Positions 7,989 to 15,562 are shown, counted from the first letter of the stretch. The stretch is 64,000 bases of DNA from Faecalibacterium duncaniae (GCF_010509575.1 NZ_CP048437.1:186001-250000); one strand, 5' to 3'. Numbers and translations are program-made. The notes: generated by a model not told the origin, from the letters alone.

Positions 7989-8298
7989 GTTTGGAGCTTT
8001 TTCTGGGCATTTTGCACAGGAAAGCCCTTGTTCTGTTTGAAACTGACGGATTCTGACGGATTTTGCATGAGAGTATCCCCTTTTACAGAAGAAATTCTGG
8101 GCAAAACGGAGAGAAAATCTGAAAAAACTTTCCAAACAAGGTTTCAATCGTCCATGTATACAAGAACTTTATTTTTCATAAAAAACGTTTTGTGCTAGTT
8201 GCGCAAAGAACGAAAGAACGTTAAAAATGTATCACTAAATTCATAGTTTGTTCATAGAATTTATAAAACGATTTCATAATTGAGTGGCATAATATGGC
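7989..8298. other. AT-rich intergenic stretch without a recognised gene
   Basis: About 300 bases, clearly AT-richer than the flanks. No convincing frame is visible. Short direct repeats occur (GAACGAAAGAACG near 8208-8220 and two TCATAG copies near 8243-8258). A -10-like CATAAT stands at 8289-8294 but has no good -35, so the promoter of the downstream leader could not be fixed. Confidence 0.5.
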
Positions 8299-8377
8299 CA
8301 TCCTCAGAGAGGGGAACAAAAGAACGAAGGGTTCTGAAAGGTTCCGCTCTGAGGATGCAGGGAGATAGAGGCCCTGC
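8299..8377 (+). promoter_or_regulatory. Strongly folded 5' leader RNA before a 60-residue protein
   Basis: CATCCTCAGAG (8299-8309) and CTCTGAGGATG (8347-8357) are perfect 11-base inverted arms. Between them GGGGAAC and GGTTCC, and then AGAAC and GGTTCT, pair again, so the whole segment can fold into one long interrupted hairpin. A second stem, GCAGGG/CCCTGC (8357-8362 and 8372-8377), follows at once. No U-run follows either stem, so this is not a simple terminator. It ends 45 bases before the start codon of the small protein. It matches no RNA class that I recognise. Confidence 0.6.
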
Positions 8378-8421
8378 CAAAAAACACAATGACATTTACC
8401 GATATACGGAGGATATTTATT

Positions 8422-8604
8422 ATGATGAACAAGAACACTGCTATTCTGGACAACACTATGATGGACGCTTACCTGACTGTCACCGAGGGCGTGTCCGATA
8501 ACTGCGGCATTGGCCTGGCTTTTGCAAGCCTGCTCGAGAGCGCAAAGAAGAACTTTGTCAACCAGAGCAACCGCCGCGCTGTCAATGCAAGCTTTGCCGG
8601 CTGA
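8422..8604 (+). CDS. Small protein of unknown function (60 aa) with structured leader
   Basis: A 60-residue protein starting MMNKNTAILDNTMMDAYL. The ATG at 8422 has a good site (GGAGGAT, about 8 bases upstream); an earlier in-frame ATG at 8389 has none. Composition is mixed: acidic and polar N-terminus, a short hydrophobic GIGLAFASLL at residues 28-37, then a basic, Asn-rich end (KKNFVNQSNRRAVNASFAG). There is no signal peptide or full membrane helix, and I do not recognise a family. The clean ribosome site, the folded leader upstream and terminators downstream argue that it is real. Function unknown. Confidence 0.6.
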   Translation: MMNKNTAILDNTMMDAYLTVTEGVSDNCGIGLAFASLLESAKKNFVNQSNRRAVNASFAG

Positions 8605-8647
8605 TCTTCTCCAATTTGCCGGTTGAAGATTCTCCTTCTTTTTTTGT
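8601..8647 (+). terminator. Possible terminator of the small gene, built on a 20-bp direct repeat
   Basis: Two near-identical units beginning TTTGCCGG and ending TCTCC lie at 8593-8612 and 8615-8635. GATCTTC in the first pairs with GAAGATT in the second, followed by CTCCTTCTTTTTTTG. The stem is short, so efficiency is uncertain. Confidence 0.45.
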
Positions 8648-8678
8648 TACAGCTGCTGCCACACTGTAATATGAACTG

Positions 8679-8729
8679 AAAAGCCCGGAACCACCTGCCG
8701 CCATAGCAGGTACGGTTCCGGGCTTTTTT
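8679..8729. terminator. Bidirectional terminator between convergent genes
   Basis: AAGCCCGGAACC pairs with GGTTCCGGGCTT, with an inner stem ACCTGC/GCAGGT, flanked by A-run and T-run. It serves the small gene (plus) and the ECF component gene (minus). Confidence 0.88.
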
Positions 8730-8758
8730 GCTGTGTGGGTTCGGTCAGCGCAGGGGGT

Positions 8759-9295
8759 TTAAGCCGTCAGCTTTGCTTTCTGCAGTGCAGCCACGATCAG
8801 CGGAATGAGGATGAGCTGCGCCACGATACCGGGCACGGCAGTGAGCACCGCACCGGACAGGAACGCGCTGAACGGAAAACTGGAGCCGGACAGACCGGCC
8901 AGCACAAAGCGCACCGCACCCCAGACAAGGCGGCCTGCCACCATCGAGGTGACAAGGGTGGCGTAGATCATGGGCAGGGTGTGCTGCACCTTGCGGTACA
9001 TGAAACCGGCCACAGCGCCGTACGTGGCCAGCTCAAAGGCCATGGCGATGGCAATGGGGTACATCGGGGGCATCCCGAACAGCACCGAGCGGAGCAGCGG
9101 GGCGGCAAAGCCCAGTGCCAGGCCCCAGGGGCCGCCCAGCACGAAGCCAGCCAGCAGCACCGGGAAGTGCATGGGGCAGAGCATGTTGCCGATCTGAGGC
9201 ACATGGCCGGTGATCATGGGCAGCACAAAGGCCAGTGCCAGAAACAGTGCGGCCAGCACCAGATCACGGGTCGCGGAACGGGTCTTGGTATTCAT
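8759..9295 (-). CDS. ECF transporter S component (substrate-binding membrane subunit)
   Basis: A 178-residue membrane protein with about six hydrophobic helices, the size and layout of S components of energy-coupling-factor vitamin transporters. The N-terminal region ATRDLVLAALFLALAFVLP carries the helix-1 pattern that contacts the T subunit. The segments LCPMHFPVLLAGFVLGGPWG and GMPPMYPIAIAMAFELATYG recur in one ECF subgroup, but I cannot assign the vitamin. The ATG at 9295 follows AGGAGG; longer in-frame starts would read into the leader. No ATPase or T subunit lies nearby, so it probably shares a module encoded elsewhere. An attenuator-like leader precedes it. Confidence 0.85.
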   Translation of the reverse strand: MNTKTRSATRDLVLAALFLALAFVLPMITGHVPQIGNMLCPMHFPVLLAGFVLGGPWGLALGFAAPLLRSVLFGMPPMYPIAIAMAFELATYGAVAGFMYRKVQHTLPMIYATLVTSMVAGRLVWGAVRFVLAGLSGSSFPFSAFLSGAVLTAVPGIVAQLILIPLIVAALQKAKLTA

Positions 9296-9323
9296 CAATG
9301 ATTCCTCCTGAAAATGCACAGAC

Positions 9324-9450
9324 AAAAAGGGCCTGCCGCCAGCACGCACGCCAGCGGCAGACCCCTTCATGGTGTCTGTTTCAAAATAATGTTTGCGGGG
9401 AGAAACACGGGCTTCAGCCCGCAAAGCCCCGGCTTCAGCCGGGAATTGTG
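9324..9450 (-). promoter_or_regulatory. Attenuator-like leader of the ECF S-component gene
   Basis: In the minus-strand transcript, two hairpins (CCCGGC-TGAA-GCCGGG, then GGGCTGAAGCCC) are followed by a terminator. That terminator has arms GGGUCUGCCGC and GCGGCAGGCCC (11 pairs with one G-U), and then UUUUUG. It lies just before the ribosome site. An upstream segment CAGACACC (9371-9378) can instead pair with GGGGUCUG, the 5' arm of the terminator, giving a mutually exclusive antiterminator. This is riboswitch-type architecture. The sequence does not match an aptamer class that I can name. Confidence 0.6.
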
Positions 9451-9455
9451 CAAAA

Positions 9456-9485
9456 AGTATAGCAGATGCAAAGCCGCCTTGTCAA
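9456..9485 (-). promoter_or_regulatory. Promoter of the ECF S-component gene
   Basis: Read on the minus strand: -35 TTGACA (9480-9485), 18-base spacer, -10 TATACT (9456-9461). About 160 bases of leader follow before the start codon. Confidence 0.85.
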
Positions 9486-9504
9486 GCTCAGCGGATGAGG
9501 ATGG

Positions 9505-10956
9505 TTACGGGGCGGTGTTTGCGGATTTTTGAAATTTGTAGATGTAATAAAAGGAATCTTCACCGGGGCCTTCTGCAAATGTACTGTTACAGACATTGGT
9601 GCGAGAATAACCATTGTCGGAGGCTGCATTCAATTCGGCATCAGAAAGCGCATGTTCCATAAAGAGCCAGATCTCAGGATCGGAAGAAGTGAAGCACTGA
9701 GAAATATTGGAGGATTCGATTTGAGCATGGACGCGTCCCGGAAAGTAATAATCAAAGAGTGTCCAGTCTAGGAAGTAGTTCGTTGTATAAAGAACTGCAT
9801 CCTGAGAGGGGGTAATAACTTCCAGACACTGGGTAGTCGCAAGGTCGATGCGCTTTTCCCGCTGATAGGTTTGGTAGAAATCCGGTAGACTGCACACCAG
9901 CGTTCCCAAAATCAGAATACTGGACAGAATGGTTCTCCAACGGACTTTAGACAGAAGAAAGCCAAAAACCAGGTAAACGACTGCGGTGAGCGGATAAAGG
10001 TATCGAACGAGAAAAAGCGGGCGAAAGGCATATGAAACGATCAGCCCGACTGCAGAGGTGCCGGCGGCAGAAAGCAAGCCGGTCAAAAGCCAGATCGTAT
10101 CAGGGGCGAAGAGCCATTTAGAGGACGACTTGGCCTGTGCTGTGAAATAAAGAAGGAATGCAAGACCGAAAATGAGGACTGTCCAAGAAGGATTGAAGAA
10201 GAATCCGATACAATTGATCGGAGAAGGAATGAAGGTGGACCACCAGTCTGCTGCAGCACGTTTGAAAGTGGGAAGCAATACCAGAAGCCAGGGAAGGTAT
10301 ACGACCACTGCGGCACAATAAGTGATAAGGATTTTTTTGAAGCTGCTCTTATCCTGCGGAAGCAGAGAAAGCAGAGCCAGATAGAAAAATGCAACGGAAA
10401 TCAGGGCATAGTAGTGCGTATAAGCGGCACAAAGAGAGGCGACGCTGAAAATGATCCAATCGGAGGTTTTACCGGAATGAAGAATGTTATGGAGTGCCAG
10501 ATAGGCCGCTAACACAAAGAAAGCGCCGAGTGAATACATTCGGGCCTCGACATTGAACATAATAGCGGTATCAGTCAAAGAGGCAAAAGTGGAAACAACA
10601 ACTGCGGGAATCAATCCGAACTGTCTGAAAATCACTGTACAGGCAAGAATCAGAATGAGTCCATAGGGAATCAGAGCCGACAGATGATAGACATATCCGT
10701 GATTGCCCAGAAGATGATATAGGAGCTGTGTGAAAAGATAGTACAGCGGCGGATGGTTATCTGCCGCTGTGACTTGGAGCATTTCAAAAACATTCATTTG
10801 GGCAAGGCCGATGCTGAACCCTTCATCTCCCCAGAAGGAGTTGTCAAAAATGCGGACAAAGTGCATGGCGAACAGCACAAAGGCATACAGGTACAACAGC
10901 AAGGGAAAAATCCTGCGGCTGCGCTGTGCCTGGGATGTGGGTGAGGAAAAAGACAT
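9505..10956 (-). CDS. GT-C fold membrane glycosyltransferase (PMT/ArnT-like, GT39-type)
   Basis: A 483-residue membrane protein with about 11 transmembrane helices. The first extracytoplasmic loop contains FWGDEGFSIG, placing the acidic pair where GT-C enzymes have their catalytic Asp, followed by DNHPPLYYL, a hallmark of PMT/ArnT-like proteins. It should transfer a sugar from a polyprenyl-phosphate donor to a surface acceptor. Acceptor and sugar are unknown. The ATG at 10956 follows TGGGAGGTTCCT. Base composition is noticeably AT-richer than its neighbours and codon use less GC3-biased, so recent transfer is plausible. It stands alone, with no polysaccharide cluster around it. Confidence 0.8.
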   Translation of the reverse strand: MSFSSPTSQAQRSRRIFPLLLYLYAFVLFAMHFVRIFDNSFWGDEGFSIGLAQMNVFEMLQVTAADNHPPLYYLFTQLLYHLLGNHGYVYHLSALIPYGLILILACTVIFRQFGLIPAVVVSTFASLTDTAIMFNVEARMYSLGAFFVLAAYLALHNILHSGKTSDWIIFSVASLCAAYTHYYALISVAFFYLALLSLLPQDKSSFKKILITYCAAVVVYLPWLLVLLPTFKRAAADWWSTFIPSPINCIGFFFNPSWTVLIFGLAFLLYFTAQAKSSSKWLFAPDTIWLLTGLLSAAGTSAVGLIVSYAFRPLFLVRYLYPLTAVVYLVFGFLLSKVRWRTILSSILILGTLVCSLPDFYQTYQREKRIDLATTQCLEVITPSQDAVLYTTNYFLDWTLFDYYFPGRVHAQIESSNISQCFTSSDPEIWLFMEHALSDAELNAASDNGYSRTNVCNSTFAEGPGEDSFYYIYKFQKSANTAP

Positions 10957-11150
10957 AGGAACCTCCCAAAATGATAAAAAAAGCAAACAAATTCATCTTA
11001 TTATATCATACAGCGGCAAAAGATGATATTGCAAAGCGGTCAAAAGCTGCAAAAATGTTTTGCGGGGGCAAAATGGCCCTGCATTTTCAACAAAAACGGG
11101 AACATTTACAAGCGATTTTGCCAAGGGATGTACATTTTGACGAAAGAACC
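10957..11150. other. Intergenic stretch before the transketolase promoter
   Basis: AT-rich sequence between divergent genes. It must hold the promoter of the glycosyltransferase gene, but no clear -35/-10 pair could be fixed. No small gene with a convincing ribosome site is visible. Confidence 0.5.
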
Positions 11151-11179
11151 TTGACGTTTTTGCATAGAATAGATAATAT
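11151..11179 (+). promoter_or_regulatory. Promoter of the transketolase operon
   Basis: -35 TTGACG at 11151-11156, 17-base spacer, -10 TAATAT at 11174-11179. Confidence 0.78.
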
Positions 11180-11195
11180 AGACTTGAGAAATAGC

Positions 11196-11236
11196 GCATC
11201 GGGGCGTACGGCCCGGGTGCGTACCATATCCGATGC
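11196..11236 (+). promoter_or_regulatory. Hairpin in the transketolase leader
   Basis: GCATCGG (11196-11202) pairs with CCGATGC (11230-11236), and inside it GTACG pairs with CGTAC. It starts about 10 bases after the expected transcription start. It could be an operator or an RNA element; nothing links it to a known class. Confidence 0.45.
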
Positions 11237-11267
11237 AAACGCTGAGGTTCATACGGGAGGACCAAAG

Positions 11268-12119
11268 ATGACAAATGCAGAAAAGCTTACCCTGGCAAAA
11301 CACGCCTGCCACATCCGCATGGGCGTGATCGAGGGCACTCACAGCGCCAAGTGCGGCCATCCGGGCGGCAGCCTGGATATCGCCGAGGTGCTGGCGTACC
11401 TCTATTTCGTAGAGATGAAGGTGGATCCGAAGGATCCCAAGAACCCTGACCGCGACCGTCTGGTGCTCTCCAAGGGCCATGCGGCTCCGGCGCTGTACGC
11501 CGCGCTGGCTGAGCGTGGGTTCTTCCCGGTGGAGGACCTCAAGACCCTGCGCAAGATCGGCAGCTACCTGCAGGGCCACCCCAACATGAACAGTGTGCCG
11601 GGCGTGGATATGTCCACCGGCAGTCTGGGTCAGGGCGTGAGCGCCGCCTGCGGCATGGCACTGGGTGCCAAGCACGCCGGTAAGCCCATCAATGTTTACA
11701 CCATCCTGGGTGACGGCGAGGTGGAAGAAGGCGAGTGCTGGGAGGCCTTTATGTTTGCTTCTCACTACGGCCTGTCCAATCTCTGCGTTATGCTGGACCG
11801 CAACCATCTGCAGATCGACGGCACCACCGAGACCGTGATGAACAGCGCCCCGCTGGAGGAGAAGCTGAAGGCCTTCAACTTCAACGTGCTGACCATCAAC
11901 GGCCACGATTTTGATGCCATTGAGAGCGCCATCGCCGCTTTCCGCGCTGAGAACGAAAAGCCCACCTGCATCATTCTGGATACTCTCAAGGGCAAGGGCG
12001 TTTCCTTTATGGAGAACTCCGTTGACTGGCACGGCAAGGGCCCCAACGATGAGGAATACGCACAGGCCATGCAGGAGCTGAATGCAGCTTACGCCGCGCT
12101 GGAAGAGGAGGACAAGTAA
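11268..12119 (+). CDS. Transketolase, N-terminal (thiamine diphosphate-binding) subunit
   Basis: A 283-residue subunit corresponding to the N-terminal third of transketolase. It binds thiamine diphosphate (GDGEVEEGECWEA, the GDG-N motif region) and carries family motifs KCGHPGGSLD, LSKGHAAPALY and STGSLGQGVSAACGMA. Together with the next gene it makes a split transketolase, as in many clostridia and archaea, acting in the non-oxidative pentose phosphate pathway in the cytoplasm. The ATG at 11268 follows CGGGAGG; upstream in-frame codons belong to the leader. Only one base separates its stop from the start of the C-terminal subunit. Confidence 0.93.
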   Translation: MTNAEKLTLAKHACHIRMGVIEGTHSAKCGHPGGSLDIAEVLAYLYFVEMKVDPKDPKNPDRDRLVLSKGHAAPALYAALAERGFFPVEDLKTLRKIGSYLQGHPNMNSVPGVDMSTGSLGQGVSAACGMALGAKHAGKPINVYTILGDGEVEEGECWEAFMFASHYGLSNLCVMLDRNHLQIDGTTETVMNSAPLEEKLKAFNFNVLTINGHDFDAIESAIAAFRAENEKPTCIILDTLKGKGVSFMENSVDWHGKGPNDEEYAQAMQELNAAYAALEEEDK

Positions 12120-12120
12120 G

Positions 12121-13065
12121 ATGGCAGAAGTGAAGAAGATCGCTACCCGTGACAGCTACGGCAACACCCTGAAAGAGCTGGCCGCCGAGGGCCACGACGA
12201 CCTGGTGGTGCTGGACGCTGATCTGGCTGCCGCCACCAAGACCGGCATGTTCCGTAAGGCGTACCCGGACCGTCACTTCGACTGCGGCATTGCCGAGGGC
12301 AACATGATGGGCGTGGCCGCAGGTCTGGCCACCATGGGTTATGTTCCCTTTGTTTCCAGCTTTGCCATGTTTGCCGCAGGCCGTGCCTTTGAGCAGATCC
12401 GCAACTCAATCGCCTACCCCCGCCTGAACGTCAAGATTGGTGCCACCCACGGCGGCATCTCTGTGGGCGAGGACGGTGCTTCCCACCAGTGCTGCGAGGA
12501 CTTTGCCCTGATGCGCAGCCTGCCCGGCATGACCGTGATCTGCCCCGCAGACGATGTGGAGGCCCGCGCCGCTGTGCGTGCCGCTTACGCCATGCAGGGC
12601 CCTGTTTACCTGCGCTTCGGCCGTCTGGCTGTGCCTGTGTTCCACGATGAGGCCACCTACCACTTTGAGCTGGGCAAGGGCGAGCAGATCACCGAGGGCA
12701 ACGACATTGCCATCATCGCCACCGGTCTGATGGTCAACGAGGCCCGCCTGGCTGCCGAGCAGCTGGCTGCCGAGGGCATCCACGCCCGGGTCATCAACAT
12801 CCACACCATCAAGCCTCTGGATGAGGAGATCGTCCTCAAGGCCGCCAAGGAGTGCGGCAAGGTCATCACCGCCGAGGAGCACAGCGTCATCGGCGGTCTG
12901 GGCGAGGCCGTCTGCGCTGTCCTGAGCGAGAAGCTGCCCACCCCTGTCCGCCGCGTGGGCGTGCAGGACAAGTTCGGCTGCTCCGGCCCCGCATGGGACC
13001 TGCTCAAGCTGTACGGTCTGGATGCAGCGACCATCTGCAAGACCGCTCACGAGATGCTGGGCTGA
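12121..13065 (+). CDS. Transketolase, C-terminal (pyrimidine-binding) subunit
   Basis: A 314-residue subunit with the pyrimidine-binding and C-terminal domains. The catalytic glutamate region is CGIAEGNMMGVAAGLA, followed by GATHGGISVGEDGASHQ, which contributes substrate-binding histidines. The C-terminal domain (VINIHTIKPLD to AEEHSVIGGLGEAV) is the transketolase_C fold. It pairs with the upstream N-terminal subunit and is translated with it. GAGGAGGAC stands before the ATG. DXS is an alternative for such folds, but the two-gene arrangement and the GATHGG motif fit split transketolase. Confidence 0.92.
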   Translation: MAEVKKIATRDSYGNTLKELAAEGHDDLVVLDADLAAATKTGMFRKAYPDRHFDCGIAEGNMMGVAAGLATMGYVPFVSSFAMFAAGRAFEQIRNSIAYPRLNVKIGATHGGISVGEDGASHQCCEDFALMRSLPGMTVICPADDVEARAAVRAAYAMQGPVYLRFGRLAVPVFHDEATYHFELGKGEQITEGNDIAIIATGLMVNEARLAAEQLAAEGIHARVINIHTIKPLDEEIVLKAAKECGKVITAEEHSVIGGLGEAVCAVLSEKLPTPVRRVGVQDKFGCSGPAWDLLKLYGLDAATICKTAHEMLG

Positions 13066-13086
13066 TCCAGAAAGTCAATACCAATA

Positions 13087-13121
13087 AAAAAGCCGGTCGG
13101 CGTATGCCGATCGGCTTTTTG
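13087..13121 (+). terminator. Terminator after the transketolase operon
   Basis: AAAAAGCCGGTCGGC pairs with GCCGATCGGCTTTTT around GTAT, followed by TTTTTG. Confidence 0.9.
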
Positions 13122-13250
13122 CGTGCAATTACCGTAAAAATTCGTGATTTTTCCGCACGATATCCGGGGAAACGTGCTGGCTGCTTGCACCCGGCGGCAA
13201 AGTGTGTTAAAGTGGGGCCAGATAAAAATTTTGAGAGAAGGAGCACCGCT

Positions 13251-14456
13251 ATGAAATACGATTTCACTTCCATCATGGACCGCCACGGCAAGGATGCCAT
13301 TGCAGTGGATGGCCTTGGCACCGGCTTTGCCCCCGCCGCCCCCAAGGAGGGCTTTGACGCCATCCCCATGTGGGTGGCCGATATGAACTTCCCCACCGTG
13401 CCCACCATCCAGGAAGCCATCATCGAGCGCACCAACCACCCCGCGTTTGGCTACTTCAACCCCACCGATGAATACTTCGATTCCATCATCCGGTGGCAGG
13501 CAAAGCGCAACGGCGTGCAGGGCCTGACCAAGGAGTGCATCGGCTACGAGAACGGCGTGCTGGGCGGCGTGATCAGCGCCCTGAACTGCGTCTGCTCCAA
13601 GGGCGACAAGATCCTGATCCACAGCCCCACCTACATCGGTTTCACCATGAGCCTGAAGAACAACGGCTACGAGGCTGTCCACAGCCCGCTGGTCAAGGAT
13701 GAGAACGGCGTGTGGCGGATGGACTTTGAGGACATGGAAAAGCACCTGAAAGAGGAAAAGATCCATGCCGCCATCATGTGCAACCCCCACAACCCCTGCG
13801 GCCGTGTGTGGGAGCGCTGGGAGCTGGAAAAGGCCATGGAGCTGTACAAGAAGTACGATGTGTATGTGGTCTCCGATGAGATCTGGTCGGACATCATCCT
13901 GAGCGGAAACAAGCACATCCCCACCCAGTCTGTGAGCGAGGATGCCCGCCAGCGCACTGCCGCTTTCTATGCCCCCTCCAAGACCTTCAATCTGGCTGGT
14001 CTGGTGGGCAGCTACCATATCGTTTACAACAGCTGGTGGCGTGACCGCATGGAAAAAGAGTCCAGCCTGAGCCACTACAACATGATGAACGTTCTCTCCA
14101 TGCACGCCCTGATCGGTGCTTACAAGCCCGAGGGCTACGAGTGGACCGACGAGCTCTGCGAGGTGCTGACCGGCAACATCGACTTTGCCTGCGATTACAT
14201 CGAGAAGCACTTCGAGGGCGTGACCGTCTCCAAGCCGCAGGGCACCTACATGCTGTTCGTGGACTGCACCGACTGGTGCAAGGCCCACGGCAAGACCATT
14301 GAGGATGTGGAGCACGCCTGCTGGGATGTGGGCGCTGCCATCCAGGACGGCACCATGTTCTTTGGCCCCTGCCACCTGCGCATGAATCTGGCTTCTCCCC
14401 GTTCCCGCATCGAGGAGGCGTTCCACCGCATGGACAAGTACGTTTTTAACGCATGA
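13251..14456 (+). CDS. MalY/PatB-type PLP-dependent C-S lyase
   Basis: A 401-residue fold-type I PLP enzyme of the MalY/PatB family. The PLP lysine is in APSKTFNLAG (Lys244), the pyridine-nitrogen aspartate in VSDEIW (Asp209), and the phosphate/carboxylate region NPHNPCGRVW near 178-187. WVADMNFPTVP at the N-terminus is typical. Family members cleave cystathionine or cysteine to ammonia, pyruvate and a thiol; a few have regulatory roles. GAGAGAAGGAGC precedes the ATG. The gene is monocistronic and convergent with the RpiR-type regulator. The substrate could be cystathionine or a related beta-C-S compound. Confidence 0.88.
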   Translation: MKYDFTSIMDRHGKDAIAVDGLGTGFAPAAPKEGFDAIPMWVADMNFPTVPTIQEAIIERTNHPAFGYFNPTDEYFDSIIRWQAKRNGVQGLTKECIGYENGVLGGVISALNCVCSKGDKILIHSPTYIGFTMSLKNNGYEAVHSPLVKDENGVWRMDFEDMEKHLKEEKIHAAIMCNPHNPCGRVWERWELEKAMELYKKYDVYVVSDEIWSDIILSGNKHIPTQSVSEDARQRTAAFYAPSKTFNLAGLVGSYHIVYNSWWRDRMEKESSLSHYNMMNVLSMHALIGAYKPEGYEWTDELCEVLTGNIDFACDYIEKHFEGVTVSKPQGTYMLFVDCTDWCKAHGKTIEDVEHACWDVGAAIQDGTMFFGPCHLRMNLASPRSRIEEAFHRMDKYVFNA

Positions 14457-14470
14457 TCGCTTAAACACAG

Positions 14471-14507
14471 CAAAAAGTCCCGACCAGAACGGCCGGGACT
14501 TTTTTGC
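14471..14507. terminator. Bidirectional terminator between malY-like and rpiR-like genes
   Basis: AAAAAGTCCCGACC pairs with GGCCGGGACTTTTTT around a short loop, with A-run and T-run on either side. Confidence 0.88.
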
Positions 14508-14509
14508 GC

Positions 14510-15310
14510 TTACTTCAGATCGAAATTGCCCACCAGCAGGTAGTAGAGCGCCTCCACCACCAGCGCTGCCGAAAGCTGGGAAGGCATCATATCGCTGGCA
14601 ATGCGCTGGATACGGTTGGAGGCCAGCAGGGTATAGCTGGCGTGGCCTGCCAGCGCCGAGCGCTTGTCGCAGGTGATGAGGATGACCGGTGTGCCGTTCT
14701 TCTTGGCGGCACGGGCGGCCGTCTCCAACGCCTCGCAGCGGCCTGCGCTGGAAATGAGCAGCAGGGCATCTTTTGGGGTCAGTGCCGAAGCGAAAGACCG
14801 TGCCTTTTCTGGCACCGGGCTGATCATGCAGCGCTTGCCCAGACTGCCCAGCTTGAGCGAAGCATCCATGGCAACGGGCAGGCTGCTGCCGTTGGCTTCG
14901 ATCTCAATGATCTCTGCCGCCCGCAGAATGGAAAGCACCTTTCTCAGCTGGACAAGGTTCAAGGCCTGAATGGTGGCCTGAACCTCCTCCTGACGGTTGT
15001 TCTGAAGATCGAGCAGGGCCTGATGCAGCGGGTCATTGGGGGGCCTTTTGCGGGCCTCCGTTTCCTGCTGCTCCAGCACATCCCGCGCAAGCTCCAGTTG
15101 GAATTTGCGGTAATTTGCGTAGCCGAGCTTGTGGCACAGCCGGGTGACCGTGGCTTCGGACGAGTGGCTGGCCTTTGCAAGCTCCGCAGAGGTGGCGACC
15201 GAGGCCCACTTTACATCTGCAAGAATGCAGTCCGCAATGCGCCGTTCGGCGCTGTAAAGCTGGAGCCCGGAGCACAGCTGGGTGACGACGCTTCCCGGGG
15301 AATCGTGCAT
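14510..15310 (-). CDS. RpiR-family transcriptional regulator (HTH plus SIS domain)
   Basis: A 266-residue regulator. The N-terminal RpiR HTH spans about residues 1-77 (AERRIADCILADV, then TSAELAKASHSSEATVTRLCHKLGY). A SIS sugar-phosphate isomerase domain follows from about 110 (MISPVPEKARSFAS, then KDALLLISSAGRCEALETAA, with VILITCDKRSALA). RpiR proteins sense phosphosugars or sialic-acid-type ligands. The ATG at 15310 follows GGGAGG; an in-frame extension upstream would read through the operator. A nested palindrome lies between promoter and ribosome site, so autorepression is likely. A related palindrome stands in front of sstT. The ligand is unknown. Confidence 0.88.
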   Translation of the reverse strand: MHDSPGSVVTQLCSGLQLYSAERRIADCILADVKWASVATSAELAKASHSSEATVTRLCHKLGYANYRKFQLELARDVLEQQETEARKRPPNDPLHQALLDLQNNRQEEVQATIQALNLVQLRKVLSILRAAEIIEIEANGSSLPVAMDASLKLGSLGKRCMISPVPEKARSFASALTPKDALLLISSAGRCEALETAARAAKKNGTPVILITCDKRSALAGHASYTLLASNRIQRIASDMMPSQLSAALVVEALYYLLVGNFDLK

Positions 15311-15322
15311 AGCAATACCTCC

Positions 15323-15355
15323 CTGTGCGCGCTGTGCATTGGGCACAACGCACAG
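15323..15355. promoter_or_regulatory. Nested palindromic operator upstream of the rpiR-type gene
   Basis: Outer arms CTGTGCG (15323-15329) and CGCACAG (15349-15355) enclose inner arms TGTGC (15333-15337) and GCACA (15343-15347) around ATTGG. The site lies just downstream of the -10 box and before the ribosome site, where a bound repressor would block transcription. Autoregulation by the RpiR protein is the natural reading. Confidence 0.65.
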
Positions 15356-15367
15356 TACTCTTGGAAT

Positions 15368-15396
15368 AGTATACCGATTTTTTGGTGAAAAATCAA
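15368..15396 (-). promoter_or_regulatory. Promoter of the rpiR-type gene
   Basis: Minus strand: -35 TTGATT (15391-15396), 17-base spacer, -10 TATACT (15368-15373). Confidence 0.75.
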
Positions 15397-15503
15397 TTGA
15401 ATCTGGCAAGAAAATGCATCTCATTCCAAAATAAACCGGGATCCCGCCAGAACCCGCTGCCTGTCAAATTCTCCAAACCGGAATAAGCTGCGCTGAAATT
15501 ACA

Positions 15504-15537
15504 AAAAAGGACTGCTCCGCTGGAGCAGTCCTTTTTG
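15504..15537 (-). terminator. Terminator after the FAD oxidoreductase gene
   Basis: AAAAAGGACTGCTCC and GGAGCAGTCCTTTTT form a perfect stem around GCT. The run of A at 15503-15508 gives the U-tail on the minus strand. Confidence 0.88.
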
Positions 15538-15562
15538 CGTTTTGAGGGGCGGGAAGGTGCGA

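Noticed and set aside
8357..8386. Terminator at the second hairpin of the small-gene leader
   Set aside because: The stem GCAGGG/CCCTGC is followed by A-rich, not T-rich, sequence on the plus strand.
9371..9455. Known vitamin riboswitch (TPP, cobalamin, FMN, THF, preQ1) before the ECF gene
   Set aside because: None of the conserved cores that I know for these classes is present; only the terminator/antiterminator layout is supported.
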